From NCBI GenBank assembly GCA_023415895.1, contig JAEZJA010000198.1:1-16061 (forward strand): DNA of 16,061 nt, read 5' to 3'. The notes below the pieces were generated by a model that saw only the letters and a list, made by a program, of their open reading frames with translations, was not told the DNA's origin and made no database searches. The DNA comes from Bacillota bacterium. GTDB taxonomy: Bacteria > Bacillota > Clostridia > Oscillospirales > Acutalibacteraceae. This document shows positions 1-8,551 of the stretch, one piece after another. Numbering within the stretch: the first letter of the stretch is position 1; every line of letters begins with the position of its first letter. The translations under genes and the position numbers were made by a program.

Positions 1-887
1 CCCCAGATGATGTTCGCATCGGGATGAGCCGCACGCGAGATCATGGAGGAAGCCATTTCGACATCCTCGAGGTCAATATCGGGGGAGGAGGTAATGTTGA
101 TAATCACGCCATGAGCGCCGTCAATGGAGGTTTCGAGCAGGGGGCTGGAAATGGCCGCCTTAGCCGCCGCCTCCGCCTTATCCTTGCCGTCTGCACGCCC
201 CACGCCCATGTGGGCATAGCCGGCATCCTTCATGACAGCCGTGACATCGGCAAAGTCCAGATTGACGAGCCCGGGCACCTTAATGAGGGAGGAAATGCTT
301 TGTACGCCCTGACGCAGCACATCGTCCGCGACTTCAAAGGCGTTGGCTAAGGTAATGCGCTGTTCGCTGACCATTTTCAACCGTTCGTTGGGGATAACGA
401 CGAGGCTGTCCACATGCTCACGCAGTGCTGTAATGCCGGCTTCCGCCTGCTCCATACGCCGACGGCCTTCAAACGCAAAGGGCTTCGTAACAATCCCGAC
501 GGTGAGGATACCCAGATCACGAGCAACTTCGGCGACGACTGGAGCCGCTCCCGTACCCGTTCCGCCGCCCATACCGGCGGTGATGAACACCATATCGGTG
601 CCTTTGAGCGCGGCGATGATCTCATCGCGGCTTTCTTCGGCGGCGCGCTGTCCTTTTTCGGGGTTGGCGCCAGCGCCCGTGCCATGGGTCAGTTTTTCGC
701 CGATTTGAATTTTATGAGTGGCCTGCGACATGGCAAGTGCCTGACGGTCAGTGTTGATGGCGACAAATTCCACGCCCTGCACACCGATACGCACCATGCG
801 GTTGACGGCATTGCCTCCGCCGCCGCCCACGCCGACGACCTTTATCTGAACGCCATCGACAAAATCGTTGTCAAATTCGAAGCCCAT
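1..887 (-). CDS. ftsZ: Cell division GTPase FtsZ (3' end cut by window edge)
   Basis: FtsZ is the tubulin-like GTPase that polymerises into the cytokinetic ring at midcell and recruits the divisome. The 295 codons present run from ATG at 887 to the left edge without a stop. They cover the GTPase domain and the start of the C-terminal domain; the linker and the C-terminal peptide that binds FtsA/SepF lie outside. Visible motifs are the N-terminal glycine-rich loop [13 protein letters not shown] (about residues 19-31), the tubulin signature GGGTGTG (107-113) and the T7 loop NLDFAD (209-214) with the two aspartates that complete the GTPase site of the neighbouring subunit. The start is supported by GGGAGG just upstream. 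ftsZ is last in the cluster, 212 bp after ftsQ, with its own likely promoter and no ftsA between. Identity is secure. Confidence 0.98.
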   Translation of the reverse strand, partial: MGFEFDNDFVDGVQIKVVGVGGGGGNAVNRMVRIGVQGVEFVAINTDRQALAMSQATHKIQIGEKLTHGTGAGANPEKGQRAAEESRDEIIAALKGTDMVFITAGMGGGTGTGAAPVVAEVARDLGILTVGIVTKPFAFEGRRRMEQAEAGITALREHVDSLVVIPNERLKMVSEQRITLANAFEVADDVLRQGVQSISSLIKVPGLVNLDFADVTAVMKDAGYAHMGVGRADGKDKAEAAAKAAISSPLLETSIDGAHGVIINITSSPDIDLEDVEMASSMISRAAHPDANIIW

Positions 888-1002
888 GAAACTTCCTCCC
901 AGTATGTATTTCTGTTTTGTTATAAATCAACGTTCTGTAGTGAATCATCACATTTATACACTATTCGACCAAATATCAACGAAATTATAAACTACGAAAT
1001 TT

Positions 1003-1031
1003 ATTTTAACATGGTTATACAGGAATTTCAA
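1003..1031 (-). promoter_or_regulatory. Probable sigma-A promoter for ftsZ
   Basis: On the minus strand, TTGAAA (1026-1031) is followed by a 17-base spacer and TAAAAT (1003-1008), with a TG one base before the -10, so it is also an extended -10. It lies about 115 bp upstream of the ftsZ ATG in an AT-rich gap. Separate transcription of ftsZ from within the cluster is common in bacteria; here it is inferred from sequence only. Confidence 0.6.
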
Positions 1032-1090
1032 CCTTTGAGCCCCGCCAACTTTCTCAAAAAACCCGAAAAAATTATCCAATACAGACGATA

Positions 1091-1114
1091 GCCCCCCTCT
1101 TAGGGTGAGGGGGC
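1091..1114 (-). terminator. GC-rich hairpin across the ftsQ stop codon (weak terminator or attenuator)
   Basis: On the minus strand CCCCCTC and GAGGGGG pair perfectly (7 bp) around a 7-base loop that contains the ftsQ TAA. The expected run of T does not follow directly; a six-T stretch appears only about 17 bases later. It may slow or partly end read-through from ftsQ into ftsZ, or act as an mRNA stability element. It is not a canonical terminator. Confidence 0.3.
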
Positions 1115-2008
1115 AGCGGTTGTGGTCGTGTTTAGCAGGAAATCGGGTGTGTACACAATCTCGTCGTTGGAGGGATTGGTATCGGAATACGAGCTCATAT
1201 CAATTTGACCACGTGCATCGCTGCCGTTGGATTTGAGTATCCGGTCGAGCGCCGCCACCAGGGAGCGGATCTCCGGGTCGAGGTCCGAATCGTTGCCCAG
1301 TTTAATGGTGATCTGATCCTTCCAGATTAGCCGGATATCGGTGTACTCGGTCAGATCAATCGAGGTAATGTTCTCCAGACCGTAGCCTTTGAACGCCGCA
1401 AAAAGGGTATCCAGAATGTTTCGGTTGCGGTCCTCCAGCATCAGATGGCCAACGTCTCTGCCTTCCACTACGGCGGTGCGGATGACCATGTAGCCGGGCA
1501 ATCGGTCACTGTCTGCCGGCAGTTTTTCCAAGCCCTTGGCGTTGTCGCCCAGAACGATATAGCTGCCATCCTCCATGGGAATCACCCCCACAGGCGTTGC
1601 TTCGGCGATGGAAATTGTCAGACCGTTAAAGGAGGAACTTTTAATGGTGACAGTATCTACGTAAGGACAGGCGGCGAGAATTTTTTCTCCGGCCTGTTTT
1701 TTATTGACACTGAACACACTTTGGCCGATTTTCAGGTCGCTGGCTTCAAGAATGTCGTCCTGTGTATAATGGGAACAGCCTTCAACCGTAATGGTTTTAA
1801 TGCCGAACAACGCGCCACCCTCAACAGAGGAGCTGTCGCCTTCAACGGAGGAATCCGGCGACCGCTTGGAATGCGTGGTCACGACAGCAACGACCACGGC
1901 CGAAATGATCAAAAGGACAATCAGGGCGAGAAGGGCGACGCGATTCCATTTGATACGGCGTCTTGTGCGCTTTCTTACCCGCTTATTCTGCTTTTTGGTG
2001 TCGCTCAT
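1100..2008 (-). CDS. ftsQ: Cell division protein FtsQ/DivIB
   Basis: FtsQ (DivIB in Gram-positives) is a bitopic divisome protein that binds FtsL/DivIC and helps activate septal synthesis by FtsW and its partner PBP. The 302-residue product has a very basic cytoplasmic tail (residues 8-23, rich in K and R), one membrane helix (about 22-43), a Ser/Glu/Gly linker with SSVEG twice (53-57 and 60-64), then a POTRA domain (about 68-138, beginning FGIKTITVEG) and the beta domain (to about 270). The tail is Thr/Ala/Pro-rich. The ATG at 2008 is chosen because GGAGG lies 7 bases upstream; an in-frame start 13 codons earlier lacks such a site. It follows murA by 145 bp and probably has a promoter of its own. 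Sequence conservation is low in this family, so the call rests on architecture and position as well. Confidence 0.93.
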   Translation of the reverse strand: MSDTKKQNKRVRKRTRRRIKWNRVALLALIVLLIISAVVVAVVTTHSKRSPDSSVEGDSSSVEGGALFGIKTITVEGCSHYTQDDILEASDLKIGQSVFSVNKKQAGEKILAACPYVDTVTIKSSSFNGLTISIAEATPVGVIPMEDGSYIVLGDNAKGLEKLPADSDRLPGYMVIRTAVVEGRDVGHLMLEDRNRNILDTLFAAFKGYGLENITSIDLTEYTDIRLIWKDQITIKLGNDSDLDPEIRSLVAALDRILKSNGSDARGQIDMSSYSDTNPSNDEIVYTPDFLLNTTTTAAPSP

Positions 2009-2111
2009 AGTATTCCTCCGTATAAACAATCCTTTAATTTTAAACATGGGCAGGGACTTGTATCCATTCTATCAAATACGCACGGAAAAAGAAAGCGTTC
2101 CGCATACTCTT

Positions 2112-2141
2112 AGTATAAAAATCCCGGAATATTCACAACAA
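2112..2141 (-). promoter_or_regulatory. Candidate promoter for ftsQ with a 14-bp element in its spacer
   Basis: Minus strand TTGTTG (2136-2141), 18-base spacer, TATACT (2112-2117). The -35 is poor but the -10 is good. The spacer contains a 14-bp sequence (2121-2134) that recurs, inverted, beside the ftsW candidate promoter at 5964-5977. Function is inferred. Confidence 0.4.
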
Positions 2142-2153
2142 CCACACACCTGT

Positions 2154-3407
2154 TCACACCCGCCGAATGACGCTCCCGATGGATTGCAGGCAACCCTCGA
2201 TGCGTTCATAGCCCCGATCGATATGATGGATCTGGGTAATCTCGGTTGTGCCTTCGGCGGCCAGACCGGCAATCACCAGTGCTGCACCTCCCCGCAGATC
2301 GGTGCATTCCACTTGGGAGGCATACAGGCGGGGCACGCCTTCGACAATGGCGACACGCCCTTCAGTTTTAATGCGCGCACCCATGCGTAACAATTCTCCG
2401 GCATGTTTGAAGCGGCTCTCGAATATATTTTCAATGAAAATACTTGTGCCCTCGGCCACACAGGTCAGCGCCATCAAAGGGGCCTGCGCGTCGGTCGGAA
2501 ATCCGGGATAGGGCATCGTGCGGATGGAGCGGATACGGCGCAGCTTTTCGGGAGCCGTCAGAGACAGCTCATTGCCGGCGGATGAAATTCGGCAGCCGGC
2601 CTCTTCAAAGGCGGGAAGCACCATGGCAATATGCTCGGGACACACCGAACGCAGCGTGACACTGCCCCCGGTGATCGCGGCCGCCGCCATATAGGTGACG
2701 GTTTCAATGCGATCGGGAATGACATTATGCACACAACCCGTGAGAGCATCCACACCCTCGATCGTAATTGCACTGTCGCCCGCGCCGCTGATATGGGCGC
2801 CGCAGCGGTTAAGATAGTGGCAGAGATCCATGACCTCCGGCTCACGCGCCGCATTGAGGATGGTGGTGGTACCCGAGGCTGTAGCTGATGCGAGCAGAAT
2901 ATTTTCCGTGGCGCCCACACTGGGAAAGGCGAGTGCGATGGTCGTGCCTTTGAGTCGGCCATGAATGCGGCAATCCAACCGCCCGCCCTCTTCCTGAATA
3001 TCCATTCCGAGATCGCGCAGGGCGGATAGATGTAGATCAATTGGGCGCGTTCCCAATTCGCAGCCGCCGGGAAAGCTCATATGTGCCTCACCTGTCCGCG
3101 AAGCGATGGAGCCTAGAAAAACAATGGAGGAACGCATTTCACGCATGAGTGAGTCGGGTATGTCGCTGCGGTTAAGACCCGACGCATCCACCAAAACGCT
3201 ACCGCCCGAATAGCTGACGCTGCATCCGAGATAGCGCAGAATCCGCATGGTTGCTGAAACATCCGATAGCTCCGGACAATTCCGGATTTCACTGGTTCCA
3301 TGTGCCAGTATCGTGGCGGCCAGGATTGGCAGAGCACCGTTTTTCGCGCCGTGAATCGTGACGGCGCCGCTCAGCCGGTGGTTTCCTTCAATCAATAGTC
3401 TCGACAT
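2154..3407 (-). CDS. murA: UDP-N-acetylglucosamine 1-carboxyvinyltransferase MurA
   Basis: MurA transfers enolpyruvate from phosphoenolpyruvate to UDP-GlcNAc, the first committed step of peptidoglycan precursor synthesis, in the cytoplasm. The 417-residue length is normal for this EPSP-synthase-fold family. Diagnostic residues are visible: K22 and N23 in HGAKNGALP, catalytic C116 in PGGCELGTRP (a Cys, not the Asp found in naturally fosfomycin-resistant enzymes, so sensitivity is predicted) and the general base D306 in FPTDAQAP. The ATG at 3407 has AAGGGTG about 7 bases upstream; the 14 extra codons possible upstream do not resemble the family. The gene lies between murG and ftsQ, 134 bp after murG. 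Many Firmicutes carry two murA paralogues; which one this represents cannot be told here. Confidence 0.97.
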   Translation of the reverse strand: MSRLLIEGNHRLSGAVTIHGAKNGALPILAATILAHGTSEIRNCPELSDVSATMRILRYLGCSVSYSGGSVLVDASGLNRSDIPDSLMREMRSSIVFLGSIASRTGEAHMSFPGGCELGTRPIDLHLSALRDLGMDIQEEGGRLDCRIHGRLKGTTIALAFPSVGATENILLASATASGTTTILNAAREPEVMDLCHYLNRCGAHISGAGDSAITIEGVDALTGCVHNVIPDRIETVTYMAAAAITGGSVTLRSVCPEHIAMVLPAFEEAGCRISSAGNELSLTAPEKLRRIRSIRTMPYPGFPTDAQAPLMALTCVAEGTSIFIENIFESRFKHAGELLRMGARIKTEGRVAIVEGVPRLYASQVECTDLRGGAALVIAGLAAEGTTEITQIHHIDRGYERIEGCLQSIGSVIRRV

Positions 3408-3432
3408 ATCACGCACCCTTTCGCATTTGACA

Positions 3433-3453
3433 AACCGTGGTGGAAACACGGTT
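3433..3453 (-). promoter_or_regulatory. Hairpin in the murA leader
   Basis: AACCGTG and CACGGTT form a perfect 7-bp stem with a 7-base loop, ending 25 bases before the murA ATG. It is followed by TGTC rather than a T-run, so it is not an intrinsic terminator. It could be a 5' stabilising hairpin. No specific regulator is evident. Confidence 0.3.
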
Positions 3454-3541
3454 CTGCAAACCCATCCTATGCAGGAAGGGGAAAGGGGGTGAATACAGGA
3501 AAAGCGGACATGCCCAAAAAGGCCGTTACCGCGAAAAAATC

Positions 3542-4669
3542 CTATTTTCCGTGCTTTTTCAGCGTATCCTTGATGACGGCGTAAATGCGATCGGACGCAT
3601 CCAGAATTGCCGCACGGCGGGCATTGTCACCCATGCGACGCATCTCGTCGGGGGAGTCGGTGATTTGTTTGATGGCTTGCCAGAGCGAATCCGGAGTCAA
3701 ATCCTTCTCTTCAATGCAAACCGCCGCGCCCTTGCGCACCAGCGCCATGGCATTGTGGTATTGGTGGTTTTCGGCCACGTTGGGTGAGGGGATGAGGATG
3801 GAGGGCTTGCCTGCCGCAGGCAGCTCGCTGAGCGTCATGGCACCGCAGCGCGAGATCACCAGATCGGCTGCCGCCATACACCGCGGCATATCGTCTATGT
3901 ATTCTCGCAGCCAAATGCCCTTTTCGTGCGGCGCAACACCCAGTTTCTTGAGCCGGGAGCTTGTAGACTCCCAGCCCGCATGACCACTTGCGTGAATATG
4001 CTGCAAGCGGCCTTCCCGGACACTGCGCGCCAGCACCTCGGTCATTGTACTGTTGATGCGTTCGGCACCCAGACTGCCGCCGAAGGATAGCACCAGCGGC
4101 CGCTCATCCAGACCCAGTTTCCGTCGTGCGGTGTCTCGGTCAAGGTGCAGAAATTCTCTGCGCAGGGGGTTGCCCGTGACAATCACATTGGCTTGGGATG
4201 GCAGATACTTTCGCGCGGATTCCTCGGCAATCATGACCGCGTCGGCGACCTTGGCCAGCATTTTCACGGTCACGCCGGGGAAGGCGTTGGATTCATGGAC
4301 AAGCACAGGAATGCCCATACGGGCTGCCTTACGTAAAATAGGGCCGCTGACGTATCCGCCCGTGCCAATAGCGATATCGGGCTGAAACCGGCGCAAAATG
4401 CGCGCACAGTCCGATCCAGCCGTCACAGCATGCAGGGCGGCCGCCAAGTTGCGGCCCACATTTTTAAGAGACAAGCGGCGCTGAAAGCCGCGGACATCCA
4501 CGGTTTCAATTTTATAGCCGGCGGCAGGAACAAGACGCGTTTCCATGCGTCCCTTGGCTCCTACAAACAAAAACTGCGCATCGGGTTGCTCCTGCTTGAT
4601 TTTTGCGGCAATGGCAAGGGCGGGGTTGATATGCCCCGCCGTTCCGCCGCCTGTCATCAATACGCGCAT
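3542..4669 (-). CDS. murG: Lipid II-forming N-acetylglucosaminyltransferase MurG
   Basis: MurG is a GT28-family, GT-B fold enzyme on the inner face of the membrane that moves GlcNAc from UDP-GlcNAc to lipid I, making lipid II. The 375 residues show the N-terminal G-loop GGGTAGH (7-13), GTGGYVSGP (102-110), HESN (125-128), the second glycine loop GGSLGA (197-202) and the UDP-GlcNAc-binding stretch around SRCGAMTLSELPAAGKP (273-289), followed by NVAENHQYHNA (297-307). The ATG at 4669 is chosen because the family begins exactly with this Rossmann strand, and AGAAAGGA lies about 11 bases upstream; the longer frame reaching back to 4756 overlaps ftsW and adds unrelated residues. It follows ftsW by 46 bp and is surely co-transcribed with it. 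Confidence 0.97.
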   Translation of the reverse strand: MRVLMTGGGTAGHINPALAIAAKIKQEQPDAQFLFVGAKGRMETRLVPAAGYKIETVDVRGFQRRLSLKNVGRNLAAALHAVTAGSDCARILRRFQPDIAIGTGGYVSGPILRKAARMGIPVLVHESNAFPGVTVKMLAKVADAVMIAEESARKYLPSQANVIVTGNPLRREFLHLDRDTARRKLGLDERPLVLSFGGSLGAERINSTMTEVLARSVREGRLQHIHASGHAGWESTSSRLKKLGVAPHEKGIWLREYIDDMPRCMAAADLVISRCGAMTLSELPAAGKPSILIPSPNVAENHQYHNAMALVRKGAAVCIEEKDLTPDSLWQAIKQITDSPDEMRRMGDNARRAAILDASDRIYAVIKDTLKKHGK

Positions 4670-4715
4670 GAGATATCCAGTCCTTTCTCTGTTGTGTGTC
4701 GTGCCGTCCTGCAAG

Positions 4716-5882
4716 CTATTCTGTGTTGCAGTGTCGTGAGATGGACAGCACGACACCCATCTGTGTCAGAAGCATGACCAGCGAGGTCCCTCCGGAACTG
4801 AAGAAGGGAAGGCTGATGCCGGTGTTGGGAATGGTGTTGGTCACAACGGCCATGTTGAGAATAGCCTGGATACCGACTTGAACCGTCAGGCCGATAGCGA
4901 GCATGGATCCAAACTTATCCGGCGCCTTCATGCCGATGGTGATGCCGCGCCAGACCAGCAGAGCAAAGAGCACAATGATGATCACGGCTCCGACAAAGCC
5001 GAGCTCCTCGCACACAACCGAGAAGATAAAATCATTTTGCGGTTCGGGTAAAAACAAATGCTTTTGCCGCGAGTTGCCCAGTCCCTGTCCGAGCAGACCG
5101 CCCGAGCCGATGGCATAGAGCGACTGCACGGTTTGCCAGGCTTCGTTGGGATCTGTCTTGTAAGCGGCCAATGGATCGAGCCAGACATGGATACGGTCCT
5201 GCTCGTAGTTTTTAACAAAGATCATGTAAAACACGGCGGCTACTCCCAGGCCCATCGTCCCCAGCAGATACACCAGACGGGTGCCGCCGATGTACATCAT
5301 GACGATGCCGATGCCTAACAGAAGAATGGTGCCCGAAAGGTGAGGCTCAATGAACACAAGGCCGCAGGTGACGCCTAGAATAAGTATAAAGGGGACATAG
5401 CCCGAAGTAAAGGTCTTCATCTTTTTGTGATTGATGGAGATCAGATGGGCAAAAAGCAGAATCATGGCGAATTTGGCAATCTCCGAAGGCTGGAACTGCA
5501 TACCCGGCAGTCGGATCCAGCGGCGGATACCCGAAGCGGAGGGGAGCGCCAGCACCACGCCCAAAAGAATAAAGGACACGATCATCAGCGGAATGGCAAA
5601 GCGGTGCAGGATGTGGTAGTCGATGGTGGAAACGATCAGCATGGCGATGATGCCGATGGCGGCGAACACCAGCTGGCGCTTGATAAAGTAAAAGCTGTCG
5701 CCATCATACCAGTAATAGGCATAGGCATAGCTGGCCGAGAACAGACTGATGAGTCCAATGACCAGAATCACCATCAGAAGGATCAAAAAGGGCATGTCGA
5801 ATCCTTGAGAAATGGAAAACAGACGAAGCCGTTTTTTCGGTTTTGAGGTAGCGGCAGAGGGTGCCGTTCGGGATGCGGCCAT
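4716..5882 (-). CDS. ftsW: Septal peptidoglycan polymerase FtsW (SEDS family)
   Basis: FtsW is the SEDS glycosyltransferase that polymerises lipid II at the septum together with a class B PBP. The 388-residue product has a short basic N-terminus and about ten membrane helices, starting near residue 30. SEDS landmarks are present: RRWIRLPGMQFQPSE (120-134), the loop GSGGLLGQGLGNS (259-271), PEPQNDFIFSVVCEELG (279-295) with the conserved catalytic-site Asp at D284, and PNTGISLPFFSSGGTS (352-367) near the C-terminus. The PEPQ variant is seen in the FtsW/SpoVE branch, so a sporulation paralogue role cannot be excluded, but the dcw position favours FtsW. The start at 5882 has AAAGGA and GGAG upstream. 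It is 113 bp after mraY, with an extended -10 promoter candidate in that gap. Confidence 0.95.
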   Translation of the reverse strand: MAASRTAPSAATSKPKKRLRLFSISQGFDMPFLILLMVILVIGLISLFSASYAYAYYWYDGDSFYFIKRQLVFAAIGIIAMLIVSTIDYHILHRFAIPLMIVSFILLGVVLALPSASGIRRWIRLPGMQFQPSEIAKFAMILLFAHLISINHKKMKTFTSGYVPFILILGVTCGLVFIEPHLSGTILLLGIGIVMMYIGGTRLVYLLGTMGLGVAAVFYMIFVKNYEQDRIHVWLDPLAAYKTDPNEAWQTVQSLYAIGSGGLLGQGLGNSRQKHLFLPEPQNDFIFSVVCEELGFVGAVIIIVLFALLVWRGITIGMKAPDKFGSMLAIGLTVQVGIQAILNMAVVTNTIPNTGISLPFFSSGGTSLVMLLTQMGVVLSISRHCNTE

Positions 5883-5954
5883 GGGCGACTCCGTCCTTTC
5901 TATGTTTCGTCTTCCCGCCGGTCAGCGGGGAGGCATCGGGTAAGCCTCACTCAA

Positions 5955-5977
5955 AGTATACCAGAATATTCCGGGAT
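5955..5977 (-). promoter_or_regulatory. Candidate extended -10 promoter for ftsW with inverted copy of the ftsQ-promoter element
   Basis: Minus strand TGG then TATACT (5955-5960) makes an extended -10; there is no good -35. Directly upstream, 3 bases from the -10, lies the 14-bp element (5964-5977) that is also found beside the ftsQ candidate promoter, in the opposite orientation. The leader then holds a small hairpin, CCCGC/GCGGG (5914-5929). All functional claims are inference. Confidence 0.4.
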
Positions 5978-5995
5978 TATGCATGATGGGGGAGC

Positions 5996-7027
5996 TCAAG
6001 CGTAGACCAGCAGTGCCAGTGCCGCTGCGCAGCCTATCAGTGTTATGACGGAAAATACCGTCACGATTTTGTTTTCGCTCCAGCCCGACATTTCAAAGTG
6101 ATGGTGCAAAGGACTCATTTTGAAGAGCCGTTTGCCATGGGTCAGCTTAAAATAGCAAACCTGCAGCGTGACGGAGAGAACCTCCGCAATGTATATGATG
6201 CCGACGGGAATCAGCAGCAGCGGTTGGTTGATGCCAAAGGCCAGTGCCGTCAGCATGGCGCCGATGTAGAGAGAACCGGTATCCCCCATGAATACCTTGG
6301 CCGGATGCAGGTTCCATACCAGAAAGCCGGCCAACGAACCGGCCAGAATGGCCGCCGACAGGGATTGCGTGTAATAGGCGGTGATGCCGCCGGAGACGAG
6401 GAAAAACAGTGCGGCGATAAAGCTGACGGTACCGCACAATCCGTCGATGCCGTCGGTCAGGTTGACGGCATTGGTCATGGAAACTACGACGAACATGCAG
6501 AAGGGGATGAACCACAGCCCCATATTGACGCTGCCCACAAAGGGAACATCAATGGTCGTGCTTCCTGCCATGTAAAGGGACAGCGCGTAGCCCAGTGCCA
6601 CGAGCAGTTGCCCAAATATCTTCTGCCTTGCCGTCAGGCCGAGGTTGCGTTTTTTGACGACCTTGATATAATCGTCAGCCAGGCCGATTGCGCCGCTGCA
6701 CAAGGCCAGCAGCATGCCGCTGAACAGCTTGGTCAGTGTGAGTGCGGTTAGAGGAGTGTCCGTAAAGAATTTAATGGGCAGCCAGATCTCACACACCACG
6801 ACCGTCGCGGCCAGCGTCACAAGGGAGGCGAGAATAAACATCACACCGCCCATGGTGGGGGTTCCCTGCTTGGCCTTATGCCAGGACGGGCCCACTTCCC
6901 GGATGGTCTGCCCGAAATGCAGCTTGTGCAGCAGAGGGATCAGACGGCGGCCGGATAGCGCGGTCAGAAGGAAGGCGACCAACGCGGCGGTGGCAATCAC
7001 ACTTAGTTCAACCATGTTCATTTTCAT
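5996..7027 (-). CDS. mraY: Phospho-N-acetylmuramoyl-pentapeptide transferase MraY
   Basis: MraY is the polytopic membrane enzyme that transfers phospho-MurNAc-pentapeptide from UDP to undecaprenyl phosphate, forming lipid I. The product (343 residues from the chosen start) shows GTPTMGGVMF (55-64), the DDYIKVVKKRNLGL motif with D118/D119, NLTDGIDGL (189-197) with D192/D195, FMGDTGS with D249, and the HHH motif MSPLHHHFE (304-312). About ten helices are expected. Three in-frame ATGs (7027, 7021, 7015) lie close together; AGGTAAGG just upstream fits 7027 or 7021. Every one of them overlaps the end of murE (stop at 7008-7010), implying translational coupling. In many Firmicute clusters murF sits between murE and mraY; here it does not. 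Confidence 0.97.
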   Translation of the reverse strand: MKMNMVELSVIATAALVAFLLTALSGRRLIPLLHKLHFGQTIREVGPSWHKAKQGTPTMGGVMFILASLVTLAATVVVCEIWLPIKFFTDTPLTALTLTKLFSGMLLALCSGAIGLADDYIKVVKKRNLGLTARQKIFGQLLVALGYALSLYMAGSTTIDVPFVGSVNMGLWFIPFCMFVVVSMTNAVNLTDGIDGLCGTVSFIAALFFLVSGGITAYYTQSLSAAILAGSLAGFLVWNLHPAKVFMGDTGSLYIGAMLTALAFGINQPLLLIPVGIIYIAEVLSVTLQVCYFKLTHGKRLFKMSPLHHHFEMSGWSENKIVTVFSVITLIGCAAALALLVYA

Positions 7028-8495
7028 CAACCTTACCTGTTTGCTTGTTATCCCAGTCTTTTTGCGTTGCGCTCAGCGCGTCAGCAATCACTTCGCGTTC
7101 ATCCAGATGGATGTGTCCGTCTTTGAGAATTTGATAGGTTTCATGTCCCTTGCCCGCCAGCAGAATGGTGTCGCCCGGCTGGGCATGGGCAATCGCCCAG
7201 TGAATGGCTTCAATGCGGTTGGCAATCACCGTATACGGGGTACTTTTTTCGGGAATGCCGACCAGAATTTCCTGGATAATCGCGTCGGGATCCTCCGTGC
7301 GGGGGTTATCCGAGGTTACAATCAGGTAATCCGACAGAGCGGCCGCCGCCGCGCCCATTTTGGGACGCTTGGTGCGGTCGCGGTCTCCGCCGCAGCCGAA
7401 GAGGGTAACCAGACGGCCGTGGCTGCACTCCTTCATCGTTTTGCAGATCTTTTCCAGTCCGTCGGGTGTGTGCGCGTAATCGATCACAACCGTAAAATCA
7501 CGCCCGGTGGGTACGATTTCCGCTCGTCCCTTGACACCCTTGGCATGACTGAGAGCCTCCAGCAGATCCTGGAAGGGCACGCCCAGCGCCAGGCTGCACG
7601 AGGCAGCCGCCAGCGCGTTGTAAACCGAGAACATACCGGGGATGGGAAGACGTACACGCCCAATGGCATTGATGGCCACCAGCTCAAAGTCCACACCGTC
7701 CGGACGGGGGCGAATGTTTTTGGCGGTGTAGTCGGCTTCATCCTTAAAGGCGGAATAGGTCGTGACAGGGCAGCTCAACCCTTGTCTGAGCCTATCCGAC
7801 CAGGGATCATCGATATTGATGATGGCGGTGTCGCACATACGAAACAGCTTCTTTTTAGCTTCCAGATAGTTTTCCATGGTGCCGTGATAGTCCAGATGAT
7901 CCTGGGTCAGGTTGGTGAAGACAGCGGCATCAAAATGACAACTGCCCACGCGTTCCTGATCGAGGGCGTGGGAGGAGACCTCCATAACCGCATAACGGCA
8001 TCCTTCGGCCAGCATCAGCGCGAACATGCTCTGCAAATCATACGGGTCGGGCGTCGTGTGGCCTGAGGGCAGCACACGTTCGCCAATCATGTTCTGAATG
8101 GTGCCGATCAGGCCTACCTTGTTGCCGCAGGCCTCCAAAACGGCCTTGAGCATAAAGGTGGTGGAGGTTTTGCCGTTCGTGCCTGTGATGCCGATCAGAT
8201 GCAGCTTTTCGGAGGGGTTGCCAAACCAGTTGGCGCACATTTGTGCCCAGACGCTGCGCGTCGAGGGAACAAGTATCTGCCCGGGGCAGCCGGTGTCCTC
8301 TTCAGCTACGATGACTGCCGCGCCGCTTTTGGCCGCTTGGGCGGCAAACTGATGGCCGTCTGCTGTGGCTCCCCGTATACATACAAAGGCCCATCCAGCC
8401 GCCACACGGCGCGAATCGCAGGTGATGCCCGCAATATCCGTATCCCCATTAAAGAGAGCCACCGACGTGTTGTTCATCAATTGTGACAGTTTCAT
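7008..8495 (-). CDS. murE: UDP-MurNAc-L-Ala-D-Glu:meso-diaminopimelate ligase MurE
   Basis: MurE is a cytoplasmic Mur ligase that uses ATP to add the third stem-peptide residue to UDP-MurNAc-dipeptide. The 495 residues carry the UDP-binding N-terminal domain, the ATP-binding P-loop TGTNGKTS (104-111), the central-domain signatures TTPD (147-150) and EVSSHALDQERV (172-183), and the C-terminal domain with GCGGDRDRTKRP (367-378). The specificity loop reads DNPR (396-399), the established hallmark of enzymes that add meso-diaminopimelate rather than lysine, so an A1-gamma type wall is predicted. The ATG at 8495 follows a GGGGGT stretch; a TTG two codons earlier is possible but less likely. murE overlaps mraY downstream and lies 56 bp after the PBP gene. 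Confidence 0.97.
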   Translation of the reverse strand: MKLSQLMNNTSVALFNGDTDIAGITCDSRRVAAGWAFVCIRGATADGHQFAAQAAKSGAAVIVAEEDTGCPGQILVPSTRSVWAQMCANWFGNPSEKLHLIGITGTNGKTSTTFMLKAVLEACGNKVGLIGTIQNMIGERVLPSGHTTPDPYDLQSMFALMLAEGCRYAVMEVSSHALDQERVGSCHFDAAVFTNLTQDHLDYHGTMENYLEAKKKLFRMCDTAIINIDDPWSDRLRQGLSCPVTTYSAFKDEADYTAKNIRPRPDGVDFELVAINAIGRVRLPIPGMFSVYNALAAASCSLALGVPFQDLLEALSHAKGVKGRAEIVPTGRDFTVVIDYAHTPDGLEKICKTMKECSHGRLVTLFGCGGDRDRTKRPKMGAAAAALSDYLIVTSDNPRTEDPDAIIQEILVGIPEKSTPYTVIANRIEAIHWAIAHAQPGDTILLAGKGHETYQILKDGHIHLDEREVIADALSATQKDWDNKQTGKVDENEHG

Positions 8496-8551
8496 AACCA
8501 AACCCCCATCCGCATGCAGCGGCTAGTATTTAGACGTCCGGGCAACAGCCC

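Noticed and set aside
414..1091. 225-codon plus-strand frame opposite ftsZ and its leader
   Set aside because: Antisense to ftsZ, with no domain and no ribosome binding site; the tail reads through AT-rich promoter DNA.
3421..3541. Terminator between murG and murA
   Set aside because: The only stem (3433-3453) is not followed by a T-run and lies right before the murA ribosome binding site; the poly-T after murG (about 3534-3540) has no stem.
6714..8066. 450-codon plus-strand open frame opposite mraY and murE
   Set aside because: It runs antisense to two genes with full catalytic motifs, has no convincing ribosome binding site, and its composition (His, Arg, Gly rich, no domain) is that of an antisense shadow in GC-rich coding DNA.
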